64,000 bases of DNA. Origin: Bolinopsis microptera. Its lineage: Eukaryota; Ctenophora; Tentaculata; Lobata; Bolinopsidae. The stretch spans positions 9,483,669-9,547,668 of the forward strand of contig NC_087072.1 in the NCBI RefSeq assembly GCF_026151205.1. Reading direction: 5' to 3'. The position numbers were made by a program, and so were the translations under genes. Positions 44,120-55,416 of the stretch are shown here, piece by piece (within the stretch, counting starts at the first letter, position 1; each line of letters opens with the position of its first letter). Below the pieces are notes generated by a model. The model was not told the DNA's origin. It did not search any database and saw only the letters and a program-made list of their open reading frames with translations.

Positions 44120-45995
44120 GACAGTCAAAGTTGTTTTGTCTAACTTTCGCGCGCGAAAAGTGGCATGCAACGTATGTCAATACAGGACCGTCGACGAGTC
44201 CAAATCGGCGCGCGTCCTGGTACGTTGTTGCTTTAACCGAAGCCCTTTCGCTTGCAGTAGCGTGTTCACATAGCCATGCCATGTGTATACGCGTACTGCG
44301 TGACGCGCTTGTTTCGCGCTACAGCAAGCGAGAGGGCTCTGGTTAGAGCAAAGTAGCATGCACCAGGGGTTAAATACGACGCTATTGTCAGCACTGCGCG
44401 CGCGCACACGTACCATATATCTTATGAGTGCTGATCCATTATATGTGTATATTCTACTTGTGAAACAAGCGCGTCACGCAGTACGCGTAGACACATGGCT
44501 ATGTGAACGTTCGATCTAATTCCTAGATCGAACGCGTCCGATTTAATTTTTGCGTTCGATCTAATTGCATTTTGGTTACAGTTAAATTTTTGTTTTTAAA
44601 ATAATTACAACACTAAAAATTTATTATATTTATGATTTACAATTTATATTGTAGCGCGATGCACTACTGGGTCGCGCCGCGCATCAAATAATTCTTCTCG
44701 CAACCTTCGGTAGATCGGCAAGATGCACCACTGTGCCTCACCGAGCTGCGAAGGATTGACATCGTGAATCAACAATTTATATAATTATTTAGAATTATAT
44801 GATGTAATGTGATGGAAATATTTAAAAGGGGCATATCCTGTCCAAACCCAGGATCATGTCCAAATATTAAAATGCGCTGCACAACATGAAAATTCACTGT
44901 AACTTTGTTTGAAAAGCATCAATAAACATTAAACATTGTCCATAATATCAATAACATGACAGAAATTAGAATAAGCATGTAAAAGGTCAATTTAATTTTA
45001 TCTAGCTTGCTCGTTTATTGCTTGATTCCCTAACTGCTTGCGGAGAATGTGCAAGAAGTTACGCTTAACTAAGGGTGCTCCAACTAAGGGTGCGATTACA
45101 TTTCGACCGTACTGTGTACATGCTCATACGTTTCTGTTTTATGAGTAAGCTGTGGGATTGTAAAAGTAAGCTATACCAATGTATTTTTTATGCTGATTTC
45201 GAATAATACTTAATTGTTCATTAATACGTTTTGATCGTAAAAAAAAGGAATTGATATATTTTGTATTTCTTTGGATCTTTAATTTAGGTAAACTATAGGT
45301 AAAAATATAATATTAATCATAAGCTAAAATGTACTAATCTTTGTATTCTAAATCTGGAAAAGAAGAAACATTGTCAGTCAGTCGAGAAAATTGTCAGAAT
45401 CATTTTATTTGTCAGAAAAGAATTAAGAATCTAGGTAAACTATAGGTAAAAATATAATATTAATCATAAGCTAAAATGTACTAATCTTTGTATTCTAAAT
45501 GGGGAAAAAGAAGAAACATTGTCAGTCAGTCGAGAAAATTGTCAGTCAGGCTATATGGCAGCTTTGTAGATGTTGTGACTATGCTAGTAGTGGTCCCAGG
45601 CTTGCGACTGGAATTGCGGTGTTAAATCGATTTAATGGTACCAACGATCCACCTCCCACTTGTTGTTTGGTACTTAGAATTAATAGTGTTAGCTGTAGCC
45701 ATTTATAGCAAGAATCTTAAAACTAAAGGGGATGACAAGGAAAAGAGGAAGGAAAAAGAATAACGGGACAAACAATTAATTAAAGTATTCATAGGAGCAT
45801 TAGATATTGTAATTACAAGCTTCAATAATAAATCACTGACTAAAACTTCTAATTAAAATGACACTTGGTACGCTCGCCCATTTTCACTGGTCAGTCTGAA
45901 CTTCGGTTTAGCACGTTGTACACTTATTCACCTAAGTTTCAGAATTTGTTCAGTTTAGCAGAGTTAGTACCCGTGTTTTAATAAATCAAAAGATA
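44120..45995. repeat. Repeat-rich stretch without genes
   Basis: 44230-44600 carries the blocks also found at 3735-3935, including two inverted copies of the acatagccatg/tacgcgtactgcgtgacgcg block inside this stretch. 45285-45397 and 45431-45543 are direct copies of about 110 bp (ggtaaactataggtaaaaat and onward), 146 bp apart. A 69-codon frame at 45499 lies largely in the second copy and has no motif. Confidence 0.65.
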
Positions 45996-46631
45996 TCAGG
46001 GGAGTTCTTTAATAATGTTACGGTCATCTAGAATACCGAACTTCCTGAAAACGTTATCGTATTTCCTCAGACAACGTTTAATGCCTTTAATCAGTCTATC
46101 ACGGCTATATCCTCTATCAATTAGAATTTTGAATATTTTGTGAAGATGGGAGGTAAAGATATCCAATCTAGTGCAAACATTACCATATCTAAGAACTTGA
46201 CTTGAAAAAACGTTGTAGCCAACCTCGGTTGGGATGTTACTGTGAGGAAATGTAAGGGATACAACATGAAAATTAAAATCATCAGTTTTGTTATACACTG
46301 ATATTTCTAGTCCTTCTGTGGAAATATTAATATTTAAATCAAGGTAGTTAATGATTTTATTATTGGAACCAGCTCGCTCCATCTCCAATGAATTAGGATA
46401 AATATCTTTAATCAATTTATGAAAGTAAAGGTAGTTAATAATAGATAAATCGTCAACATATCGTTTATTATTGGATAATATCTTTGCTAATCCCATTTTC
46501 TTTTCCTGAAGTAAACGTTTCATATAATTAAATTCCTTTTTGCCAACAGTGAGATCAGCTATAGGGGAACTTGAATTTCCACCCATAGGAATACCCTTGG
46601 TTTGTATGAATACAATCCCACCGAAGACGAC
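45996..46631 (-). pseudogene. Penelope-like element: RT C-terminal half
   Basis: The continuation of the split RT: VVFGGIVFIQTKGIPMGGNS (the GIPMGG box), the catalytic YVDDL near 46455, then INYLDLNI, HSNIP and a C-terminal region to a stop at 45996. Catalytic residues are intact, so the LINE insertion is the main lesion. The 3' boundary of the element is not visible. Confidence 0.85.
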
Positions 46632-47593
46632 ATAAGTGTTATCAATGAAACAAGAAATTCAATGAAACAAGAAATTTAATTTTAGCACATTTTACAGAAT
46701 AAAAGATGTAAAACAATTCATAAAATATAATGCCCATTTGGTGTATGACTTTTTGTCCTTGACTGCTTGTTTGGTTTTGGAAGGACAGGTTACTAACGGG
46801 GCAAGGAATGCGCGTGCCTGGGAGCTTTTGCACACACCAAAACGCTAGTTCAGTTAAGTTTTTAGAGACAAGGCTCAAATTAGGACTATAAGAAAAATTG
46901 TTAGTAGACATTAGGGGTTCTGTTTAAAGTTTTTACTATCTAGGTTGCAGTCTTGTTGTGACAAAAAGTCTACACTAAAACATGTTTGATTTTATATTGT
47001 GTAGTTCAAGGATTAAAAATGCACCTTCAAGGTGGATATTGGAGAGCAGGCGAAAGATTATGGCTTAAATTTATCAATGGTTATAATAAGCTATAAATAT
47101 TTTAAACTATACAATGCTAATTAAAAATTTCTTTATACTTCATTCTCAAATTAAAATTTAAAAATTCAAAAATATACATTCATTTTATTAAAACTTTCTC
47201 ACACATACTTTACTCACAGGACAAGACTTGGAAAACAGTAGCCTAGGGTAATTTAATTTAGATGTGTGTGACCAGCCAGTTATAATGTTTGGAAAATAAT
47301 ATTTGTGCAGTCAAAGTCTTTTACGGTCCAATCAAGCAGGGCGTGGTTATGTTGATTAGCTAGTAGCGCACGTTTTAGCTTTCCTCGCAAGCACATTACA
47401 CTAGTAGTAAAATCAGTCATTCTGAACTTTGGGGTTAAAATGTTAAAAATTCTGGTTGATCTAGTGTTGTGATTGTCAGGTGGGTCTGCCTGACAGATTA
47501 GAAGGCAGGGTTTCCTTGATGAACATGTGTAACCCTCATGTAAGGATATTGGAGCACGGAATTTCATTATCTTGTAGAGCTCCAGGTAACTGT
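46632..47593 (-). mobile_element. LINE 3' fragment inserted in the Penelope-like RT
   Basis: The minus-strand frame leaving the RT reads HNTRSTRIFNILTPKFRM and SVMCLRGKLKRALLANQ, resembling the C-terminus of CR1/jockey LINEs (NTRS motif), to a stop at 47280. The distal end carries two copies of caatgaaacaagaaatt. This looks like a 5'-truncated LINE insertion, and it splits the RT between NHSY and VVFGGIVFIQTKGIPMGG. Confidence 0.65.
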
Positions 47594-49715
47594 GGTTATA
47601 AATAATAAATTTAACAGCCTCTTTTAGGTCATCTTGACTAAAGCAGGCATGAGAATCATAGGTTTTATTGGAAAAGAAACATGTATTACTGTCTCTTTTA
47701 GAAATACAAATATATCTATTACGGTCTGAAAATATTAAATCAACAACTTCATTAATCATATTCTCTACTTCAATCAAGTCTAATCTGGTATAAAGAGTAG
47801 TAAAATCATATACTTGTATATTATAAACATCGCTATTTTTGATAGCTTCAAGGAATTCACTTGAGGAATCTATGCTCCAAAACATGTTTATACCGCTGTT
47901 GTTGTAGATTGCCTCGCAGTATTTCTTGAAGTATTTCCTCAAAAGTTTCAGACAACAGTTAACTTGGACGTTAAGTTGTTTCGTAACGCAAAAACGGGCA
48001 CCTGCAATGAACCTCGCCTTGTAAGGGTTCTTATGAAGCTTAGGGTTCCAGAAGATGCGTGCTAGTCGCAAGTTTTTATCTTCAACTTGTACATTAAATC
48101 TCTCCTTTAGACTCTCAGATATTTTATTGACATAATGAGTCTCGTCTTCGCTACAGGGTTTATATGTATCATTACCTATACATTCTAGAGTATTAGGATC
48201 AAAACCCATTTCATTGACAAGAGTTTTTACATAAAACTTTTTACAAATAAATGAAAAATTACCAGAAGCTTTGTCGATACTACAAATAATGTATTTACTT
48301 TTCAGCAATTTAAGACTTCTTTTAACATCATCTTTTTCCAGTGTGTTTTCTTTTATTTCAAATGTTTCAGGAAAGTTTTTCTTGTAATATTCAATACGAT
48401 TGGAAACTATTGATAACACTTTTTCCTTCCAATCGCTGAACTTTACTTCTTTTTGACAGTACTTTCTACTTTTTGATTTTATAAATTTATCGACAGCTTC
48501 GGTAACTGACATATATATCTCATCTGGAGATTTAAATGTGGGAATTCTGTATTTACAACCGTAGGAAAGTACTTCCCTAAGTTCAACATTATCAACAATA
48601 TCTAAATTACCAGTAACTACATGTCCATGAGGAGGATAATTGAAAGGGGAGGAGTGACAATCGCATGGACTGCCTAAAATAGATTTAATATCAGAAATAG
48701 AAAGTTTCTTTAAGAATGAAGCATAGTTACAAATAGAAAGACTTATAGGATCATTATACTCATAATAAATCTGTAATGGTGTAAAAGACTGAATCAAAAT
48801 GGGAAGCAAATCAATGACTGAAGTGTCAGAGAAAATAGATTTTAGGTTAAGATTATCAATGAATTTGCAATTAAATGGAACAATTATAAATTCTCTATTA
48901 CTGGATTCAGATTTGTTCTGATGGTATTTGGGGGAAAATGTTGAACAGAAAGAGGAACATACGTTGTAAATCAATCCTGAATTATTTTGACTCAAAGAGT
49001 AGAGAGTGTCTAAATCTGATAAGCTATAACATTTTAATGTTTTGTATATGGAATGTTCTGAAGAGATGTTATCTTTCAGCCTGTTAATATCAGACTCTAT
49101 GGTATCCAGAGACTTCTTAGGCTGAACTTTCCTCTTTCCATTCCCTCTGCCACGTTTGTATCGAGCAATCTGTCCACTAAAATAATTCATAACCCGATCT
49201 TGGGAGATGTTGCCCGTTCCTTTCTTCTTGTCATTAAGACCAAGAGGGAATGCTGTCCCAAGCTTCTCTATCCAGTAATCCTCCAGGAGAAGTAAATCAT
49301 TTTTGACATCGGTGGACATGTCAGAATCAACATAATCTACAATCTGTATGGAAGCATCTGAGAAGACGTGACCAGGAATATTAAAATGTTCATATAAAAA
49401 TGTGGATGATTTGGCTTTGACACAATTTCTGTGGCCATTGACTCTTTTATGAAGTGGTTGAGTTGTTTCTCCAACATATTGTTTTTTACAGGTAGAACAG
49501 GTAATAACATAAATAACATTATTAGTTTTACAATTAAATATAAAATTTGTATGTCCAAAGATAAAATCATTATTAAAAGTACTGCTCCTAAATGTATTAA
49601 CAGGATTAAAACTGTTGCAAGTGAGACAACCTCTACCATTGCAACATCTAAAAGTGCTAGAAAAGACATTACTAGGGGTTACCCATTTATTCAAGGATTT
49701 TGAGAAAATTACCAT
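47594..49715 (-). pseudogene. Penelope-like element: N-terminal GIY-YIG and RT N-terminal half
   Basis: The frame starts near 49715. A cysteine-rich segment (FRCCNGRGCLTCNSF) precedes a GIY-YIG nuclease core, VIYVITCSTCKKQYVGETTQ, then HKRVNGHR and LYEHFNIPGH. A Lys-rich linker (RYKRGRGNGKRKVQPKK) follows. The Penelope-type RT then begins: ICSIDKASGNFSFICKKFY, PKLHKNPYKARFIAGA and VYDFTTLYTRL. Domain order GIY-YIG before RT matches the permuted Naiad/Chlamys-type Penelope-like elements known from invertebrates, not canonical Penelope. The RT is cut after FIIYNHSY by a LINE fragment. Confidence 0.85.
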
Positions 49716-50873
49716 TACGTTAAGTCAAGAAGGTAACATCATCCCTTTCGGCGTTTCCGCCTAGACCCAACGACTCGAGATAGGCCAAGGACAACGGGTC
49801 GGACATCAACCTATTGTCATGGGGCTGCCATGATTGGGCGGGCGTTAGATGTCATGAACCTAAATAGTTCTCCCACCGACGCAGTGTAGCCTGGCGAGAT
49901 TTGAGGATTCTTTGATAAATTGATATAACATCAAAATTATAGACAATCCCTGTTGGTGTACATGTAGGTTAAAGTGGGCGACAAGGAACTTGATGTGACG
50001 AAAGGGTTCCGGATCTACATCACTACAAAACTAGGCTCTGGTTTTGCAGCCGAACAAAACGGTTTTACACAAACCCTAATCCTAACCCTAACCATAACCC
50101 CAAAGTTATCCATAACCCTAACCACAACCCTAAGGCAGTATCCAGATAGCCTGACCCCTGTTCGCGAACAGTTGTTTGCGAACAGGTGTTCGTGAACAAT
50201 TGTACACTATATGCAATATGACCGCTTCAATCTATTGATAGTTTACCAGATCATATGTAACCGATCATAATGACCGCATATCAATCATGAAATGTTATGA
50301 AATTGAATGGTATGTATTGTATCTTGGTATGTATGGACGTATGGTATCTTGGATGCAATTAGTTACCACTAGCATAATTTGCCATTAATTTTAGCGTAGT
50401 AAATTGCTGGATCAAACTATTGATTAAGATTCAAATGTGGTCTCTCGGATATAATTAGAGTTACGAATAGAATTGATTGTAGCGTAGTATATTGCTCAAT
50501 GAAATACATGATCACGGTTTAAATGTGGTATATACGTCATTCGTTTTTGGTGGAGTCTTATCAGTTGCCATCATCATCACGAACATCAGTCGAATGATCA
50601 CTGATCAGGGAATCCGTGATTGAGGGTCAAATATGGAGGGTCCCTGCCAAAAGATTTAGTATCTACTATCTTGTAACAGTACACATGCATACACCATATT
50701 TATTGTTTTCACCACTTTCAGTCTGCATGATTTCGGCGTTGATGTTAAACTTCAACTAAATGAACCTTATTAATCAACTAAGTAATTTTGTAGGTTTATA
50801 AATTGCAATCAGAAGGCAGTACAGTGATTTACTGTACATTCATACAAATTTTAAACTTAATTCCATCTTTTAG
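49716..50873. other. Intergenic region with degenerate telomeric repeats and tandem palindromes
   Basis: 50071-50135 holds about eight degenerate ccctaa units (for example cctaaccctaaccataacc). 50158-50201 holds three consecutive palindrome-like words: ctgttcgcgaacag, ttgtttgcgaacag and gtgttcgtgaacaa. The rest is AT-rich with no gene. Immediately before the FABP start lies a splice-acceptor-like ccatcttttag, so a 5' UTR exon may lie here. Confidence 0.65.
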
Positions 50874-51299
50874 ATGTCAGACAGCGCAGAACACTTAAAG
50901 CTTGCTGGTGAATGGCAAAGTATCAGTCACAACAACTTAGAGCTACTGTTACAGAAATTGGGTGCACCTTTCATCATCCGTAAAATTGGACCTAGAGTTA
51001 GTCCTTCTCAAAGGATATCCTTTGAAGGAGGCAAGATGTTTATTACCACTGAAACCGGAATATCAACAAAGGAAAGCACTGTTCTCATAGATGGAACTGA
51101 GTTTTCCGATGAAATGTTTCAAAAACTATTTGTCGCCACTGCTACAATAAATGATACTGGCTCAATTCGAGTCCAGGGCAAACTTGGTGGTATTGATTTG
51201 ACTGTACTTAGGGAAATTAATGATGAAGGTCAAATGGTATTGACTACAAATGTGGAAGATGTAGAATGTGTCCGGATTTTTGGGAGAAAACAACTTTAG
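50874..51299 (+). CDS. Fatty-acid-binding-protein family member 1 (141 aa)
   Basis: A cytosolic lipid chaperone of the FABP/CRABP family, which carries fatty acids or retinoids in a ten-stranded barrel. The family N-terminal signature appears as LAGEWQSISHNNLELLLQKL. Mid-protein ISFEGGKMFITTET and FSDEMFQ follow, and the C-terminal strand is VECVRIFGRK. The length is near the usual 132. It has one coding exon here, whereas vertebrate FABP genes have four, and the ATG directly follows an acceptor-like tttag. An AATAAA lies at about 51357. It is tandem to a paralogue 1.3 kb downstream. The ligand cannot be told from sequence by eye. Confidence 0.8.
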   Translation: MSDSAEHLKLAGEWQSISHNNLELLLQKLGAPFIIRKIGPRVSPSQRISFEGGKMFITTETGISTKESTVLIDGTEFSDEMFQKLFVATATINDTGSIRVQGKLGGIDLTVLREINDEGQMVLTTNVEDVECVRIFGRKQL

Positions 51300-51465
51300 A
51301 TACCATCTAGCTATCAGCTGTTATTTGTTACTGTCATCACACCATCAAAAACCTTTAATAAATCCATTTTCAACATTATTGATGCAAAAATTTATTTCAC
51401 ACTGATGATTTATAAGATTTTAGGCAACAGATTTAGTAGAGTTTATCCCAGAATTTCAAAAGTAC

Positions 51466-52150
51466 AATCAGTGGCGAAACGTATCTTTGGGCTGCCCCCT
51501 AGCTAAATTTCCAGTCCCCCCCCCCTACATTTTTCTAATTCCTGATTTTAGAGAATGCACTGGAGAAGTGGAGAAATCTCTAAAAAAGTGTGTTTTAGAG
51601 AAAATGCGCATTTTGCTAGTACTTCAATTCAGTAAAGTATTTCAAAATTGTCACACATTCAAACGACGATTTTCCACACTCCTATAGCAGGGGAGGCGAG
51701 GGGAGGCAGGGACGGTCGTTTCGACACTGAGTACAATCGGTGGCGTAACGTTGCCTGTTGGCGCCCCCGCCGAAAATCCGCCCCCTTGTTAGCGCCCCCT
51801 CCCCTTTTGGCACCCCTCTCTAAAATTGAACAAATTAGGTGATTTTAGAGGATAAGCCAGTAAAATCTCTAAAAAAGTGTGTTTCTAGAGCAGGGACAAA
51901 AGGATTTCGCGATTATTTTGGCCAAATTTCGCGGTACCGCGAAATTTAACAGGCTATACATTAAACTACACACAATTTGTCGCGGAGAATGGGAAATTTC
52001 GCGATTTCGTACATGCCGCGAAATCCTTTTGTCCCTGTTCTAGAGCAAAACATGCAGTTTTGCTAGTACCTCAGTTAAGTTTTTCAAAATTGTCCCACAC
52101 CCCGCACAGCGGGGTCAGCTGGGCCCTTTGTTACGCCTCTGAGTACAATA
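51466..52150. repeat. Two tandem copies of an interspersed repeat, second interrupted by a MITE
   Basis: Copy 1 (51466-51685) and copy 2 (51731 to about 52110) share gtacaatc-gtggcg-aacgt starts, taaaatctctaaaaaagtgt (or close), and ttttgctagtac and caaaattgtc words. The starts resemble the rearranged sequence at 1500-1530. Copy 2 contains the MITE at 51891-52037. 52150-52590 shows nothing further. Confidence 0.65.
51891..52037. mobile_element. hAT-like MITE, copy 1 (147 bp)
   Basis: Terminal inverted repeats CAGGGACAAAAGGATTTCGC, flanked by a perfect 8-bp duplication ttctagag (51883-51890; 52038-52045). The core has a second inverted word, aatttcgcggtaccgcgaaatt. A CAGGG start and an 8-bp duplication are hAT features. 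A close copy lies at 54444-54592. Confidence 0.95.
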
Positions 52151-52606
52151 TCCAATATGTTGATTTAAACCTCCCTAAAATAAAATCAGATTTTTGTTAT
52201 TGCTGTTATATTGTGTTAATTTTTGATTTTATTTTATTATCTATCTTGCATTTTTTCACCTTTCTTTTAGGGTTTGTTATCTTTTATTGTTAGTAAAAAT
52301 TGAAATTTGAAATTTTTATTTGATTGTTGCTGTAAAGTAAGGACTATTTGATAAATATTTCCATGATCATTGTGTTTTTAATTGTGTCACATATTTAGTC
52401 ACAAATTAGTGTACAAATAAATTCATGGGTAATATTATTGATAAATTGATGCAGTTGTTGTAAGTGTCATATCTGGAATTTAATGTGTTCAAAAGCTGCA
52501 GTGATTAAATGTCTGAATTGATAATTGTCATGTTTTATCACGTTCAGTGTATTCTAGTTTCTACTGAATAATTAATAACTTCTCAACACTCTGACAGGTG
52601 ATTGAC

Positions 52607-53014
52607 ATGGGAGAACATCTGAAATTAGCTGGTGACTGGAACACTGTCAGCCAAACAAATGTCGAAGAAATGTTATACAAAATTGGGGCACCTTTTCTAA
52701 TTAGGAAAGCTGCTGGACATGTTAAACCATCCCAATCCATATCATTTGAGGGAGACAATATGAAAATCATTACAGTAACAGTTAAAACAACGGAAAAGTT
52801 GATTCCCTTGGATGGCAGTGAATTTTCAGATCAAGTGTTCTCCAAAACATATGTTTGTAAAGTTACTGTTAGTGAGGATGGTTCCATCACAGCGGACGGC
52901 TTGCTCGGTGACATGGGCATGAAATCAGTTAGAAAGATTGATGACGCAGGACAGATGGTCTTGACCACCTGGATAGATGGAGTCGAATGTGTTCGGGTTT
53001 TTGCCAGAAAATAG
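52607..53014 (+). CDS. Fatty-acid-binding-protein family member 2 (about 135 aa)
   Basis: Paralogue of the gene at 50874. It shares GEHLKLAGDWNTVSQTN with GAPFLIRK, ISFEGDNMKI, DGSEFSDQVF and C-terminal GVECVRVFARK. The first ATG in frame is 52607. A possible acceptor (ctctgacag) lies just upstream, so a non-coding first exon is likely. The ATTAAA at about 53151 may be its poly(A) signal. The same orientation and close spacing indicate tandem duplication. Confidence 0.8.
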   Translation: MGEHLKLAGDWNTVSQTNVEEMLYKIGAPFLIRKAAGHVKPSQSISFEGDNMKIITVTVKTTEKLIPLDGSEFSDQVFSKTYVCKVTVSEDGSITADGLLGDMGMKSVRKIDDAGQMVLTTWIDGVECVRVFARK

Positions 53015-53470
53015 TGTCATCATCATAGAGTGGTGTATTTTTAAGTTTGATTATTTTGATAGCTATAGGATACACGCATTTATAAATATTGAATTCCAGT
53101 GTGTATGATAGTAACTTTATTATAATTAATGTAGTAGAAAATATGATTTTATTAAAGTTAAACATTTGAGCAGGTTTGACTGACTTGGGTTGATGCCTAC
53201 AACTACTAATCGACCAGTTTTTCAGGGTACTTAGTTATTGTATTATTGATTTTAATATTTTTGATTTATCCAAAGGTTTAGAAAATTGTAAAATACATTA
53301 TTTTTAGGTATGATCGATTTTGTTATGTATAAAATTGAACAAAATTGTCTTCATATCATGTTTCCTTTGTTTTCATTATTAAAATGTCAACTCCTTGTTT
53401 AGAAAGGATTTTGTTTAAAATTTAAATTTTTTTTATTTTTTAAATTGCACATTCAACACTCTCAGCTGAG

Positions 53471-53564
53471 ATGCAGAATTCTGGAGCTCCGGTGATAGTT
53501 CACTGTTCTTTGTCCAACTCTGATTTAACTAACAGATTGCAGCAGAAAGGACATCGCATCCGAT
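53471..53564 (+). CDS. SPO16: SPO16-like meiotic protein, exon 1
   Basis: ATG at 53471. It encodes VIVHCSLSNSDLTNRLQQKG (a beta strand then a helix) and ends in phase 1 at a GTGAGT donor. The full model of six exons is 750 nt and closes exactly, giving 249 aa. SPO16 pairs with the XPF-like SHOC1/Zip2 to stabilise crossover intermediates in meiosis. The family call rests on overall resemblance to animal SPO16 (C1orf146), with a short strand, HRIRY, then GSVIF, and later ILPV. Intron 1 is 3.07 kb and contains another gene, a MITE and a satellite. Confidence 0.65.
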
Positions 53565-53770
53565 GTGAGTAGATACCATTATTATCATTATTATTATATA
53601 TATACGACCTTCCCTGACTAATTCAATAGAAATTTTCGCTATCCCCAATATTTTTTACTGATTGCAAAAGTGCGGAATCTTCGTGAGTCGCAAAATATTT
53701 GCTTTATAGTTATTAGTTATTCTAATTATTTGCTAAAAGCGGAAATAATTTCAATGTATACCTTACTGAT

Positions 53771-54376
53771 TTAACTCTCAAGAACAGATGTAGCAACTCA
53801 AAATACAAATAGCTACTCAAATTACAAGTAGGCTTTATTTTAGGCCATACACCTATCTAATTATACATCATGTATGTTATCATCTTTAGCTTTATACGAA
53901 AACTGTAAATTCCACCGCATCACTGATCGAAAATGTTCATTATGTTATTGTGCGGTTTGATGGTTCCCATTTCTAGTGAACCTCCTGTGCATTTTAGTCA
54001 CCAAACCTCTCTTAAAATACTGCTGGTCAAGAAAATTGTTCAACCTAGGCTGTCTGACAAGGATGCGGATATTAACTCTCAAGAACAGATGTAGCAACTC
54101 AAAATACAAATAGCTACTCAAATTACAAGTAGGCTTTAGGCCATACACCTATCTAATTATACATCATGTATGTTATCATCCTTAGCTTTATACGAAAACC
54201 GTAAATTCCACCGCACCACTGATCGAAAATGTTCATTTTGTTATTGTGCGGTTTGATGGTTCCCATTTCTAGTGAACCTCCTGTGAATTTTAGTCACCAA
54301 ACCTCTCTTAAAATACTGCTGGTCAAGACAATTGTTCAACCTAGGCTGTCTGACAAGGATGCGGATATTAGCTCTC
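53771..54376 (+). repeat. 300-bp tandem duplication over the 5' part of the nested gene
   Basis: 53771-54071 and 54072 to about 54370 are nearly identical, apart from a 5-bp indel and a few substitutions. Each contains the ATG and signal peptide of the nested membrane-protein gene. The first copy (ATG at 53933, MFIMLLCGLMVPISS) runs into a stop at the copy junction, so only the second leads into the repeat region. Confidence 0.9.
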
Positions 54377-55037
54377 ACATAAGTAAGCGCAGCATTGACT
54401 CTGATAAAGTTTTTGACCCTGGTAACAGTATTGACCCTGGTAACAGGGACAAAAGGATTTCGCGGTAATTTTGGCCAAATTTCGCGGTACCGCGAAATTT
54501 AACAGGCTATACATTAAACTATACATAAAATTTGTCGCGGAGAATGGGAAATTTCGCGATTTCGTACATGCCGCGAAATCCTTTTGTCCCTGCCTGGTAA
54601 CAGTTTTGACCCTGGCAACAGTATTGACCCTGGCAACAGTTTTGACCCTGGCAACAGTGTTGTTCCTGGCAACAGTATTGTCCCTGGCAACAGTATTGAC
54701 CCTGGTAACAGTTTTGACCCTGGCAACAGTGTTGTTCCTGGTAACAGTATTGACTCTGATAAAGATTTTGACCCTGGTAACAGCATTGACCCTGGCAACA
54801 GTGTTTACCCTGGCAACAGTGTTGACCCTGGCAACAGTGTTGACCCTAGTAACAGTGTTGGCCCTGGTAACAGTCGTAGTCCTGTTAAAAGTATTGACCC
54901 TGGTAATAGCATCGACCCTGGCAACAGTGTCGAATCTGGCAACGGAGATAATGCTCGAAGTGAAAATTTTGATGAAACCAGCATTATCAACTGCTCTAAA
55001 AGTGTTGGAGAAGAGGATATCGAAACTAGCACTCAGG
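54229..55037 (+). CDS. Nested repeat-bearing type I membrane protein, exon 1 (MITE-interrupted)
   Basis: The ATG at 54229 begins a signal peptide, MFILLLCGLMVPISSEPP. A hexapeptide array [I/F/V]DPGNS of some 25 units then follows on both sides of a 149-bp MITE, which shifts the frame. MITE plus one target copy is 157 bp (1 mod 3), and the frame after it is exactly the one expected if the insertion were absent, so the gene was open before it. A Ser/Asp/Glu-rich segment follows, then the donor G|GTAAAT. I do not recognise the family. It lies in intron 1 of the SPO16-like gene, on the same strand. Confidence 0.6.
54444..54592. mobile_element. hAT-like MITE, copy 2 (149 bp), inside a coding repeat
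   Basis: The same terminal inverted repeats and core as 51891-52037, with only a few differences. Flanked by cctggtaa at 54436-54443 and 54593-54600. The target is a DPGNS repeat unit of the nested gene. Confidence 0.95.
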
Positions 55038-55171
55038 GTAAATTAAAATTAATACAGCATACATTTTAAAAGTCCTCTTCATTTTGATATTAGTTATTGG
55101 TTAGTTGTTGGTTATTCATTTAAACAAGAATTATCAAATCGAATGGTGACTTGACAAATTCTAATTTTCAG

Positions 55172-55416
55172 GATTATATTTTAACCAGACGATCACGTTT
55201 TCGAATGGGGCTGTTTTAGCAGGTCTAATGTTGCTTCTCTGTGCACTATTGATAAAGAAAGTTACTGCTAACATGAACAACACTACGGAAGTGTTGAAGA
55301 TGAGCCTGATCGACAATAAAAGAGAAAGTGAAAGCGGTTGCCAGTGTGAAAGTGAGCGTGATTCATGTAGAAGCAAAGTAGGGGACGAAGAAGATGTGGC
55401 GGGTGAAGAAGTTTAA
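55172..55416 (+). CDS. Nested type I membrane protein, exon 2
   Basis: It joins exon 1 in phase 1 (CAG G + GA). It encodes LYFNQTITFSNGAVLAGLML, a transmembrane segment continuing LLCALLIKK, and a charged cytoplasmic tail (SESGCQCESERDSC, ending DVAGEEV and TAA). With exon 1 it makes a signal peptide, repeat stalk, membrane anchor and short tail, like a small adhesion or mucin-type surface protein. Confidence 0.65.

Noticed and set aside
45499-45708. 69-codon frame beginning MGKKKKHCQS
   Set aside because: Its start lies in a direct repeat and the same start region at 45355 leads elsewhere. There is no motif, splice site or conservation evidence.
49735-49790. Hammerhead-ribozyme-like motif near the 5' end of the Penelope-like element
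   Set aside because: On the minus strand there is a GGCG-GAAA-CGCC hairpin followed by GAAA, like stem II of a hammerhead, but the required CUGAUGA box is not present before it.
54514-54798. Minus-strand Leu-Pro-Gly-Ser repeat frame
   Set aside because: The reverse of the DPGNS codon repeat. The plus strand has the signal peptide, consistent frame across the MITE, splice sites and membrane exon.
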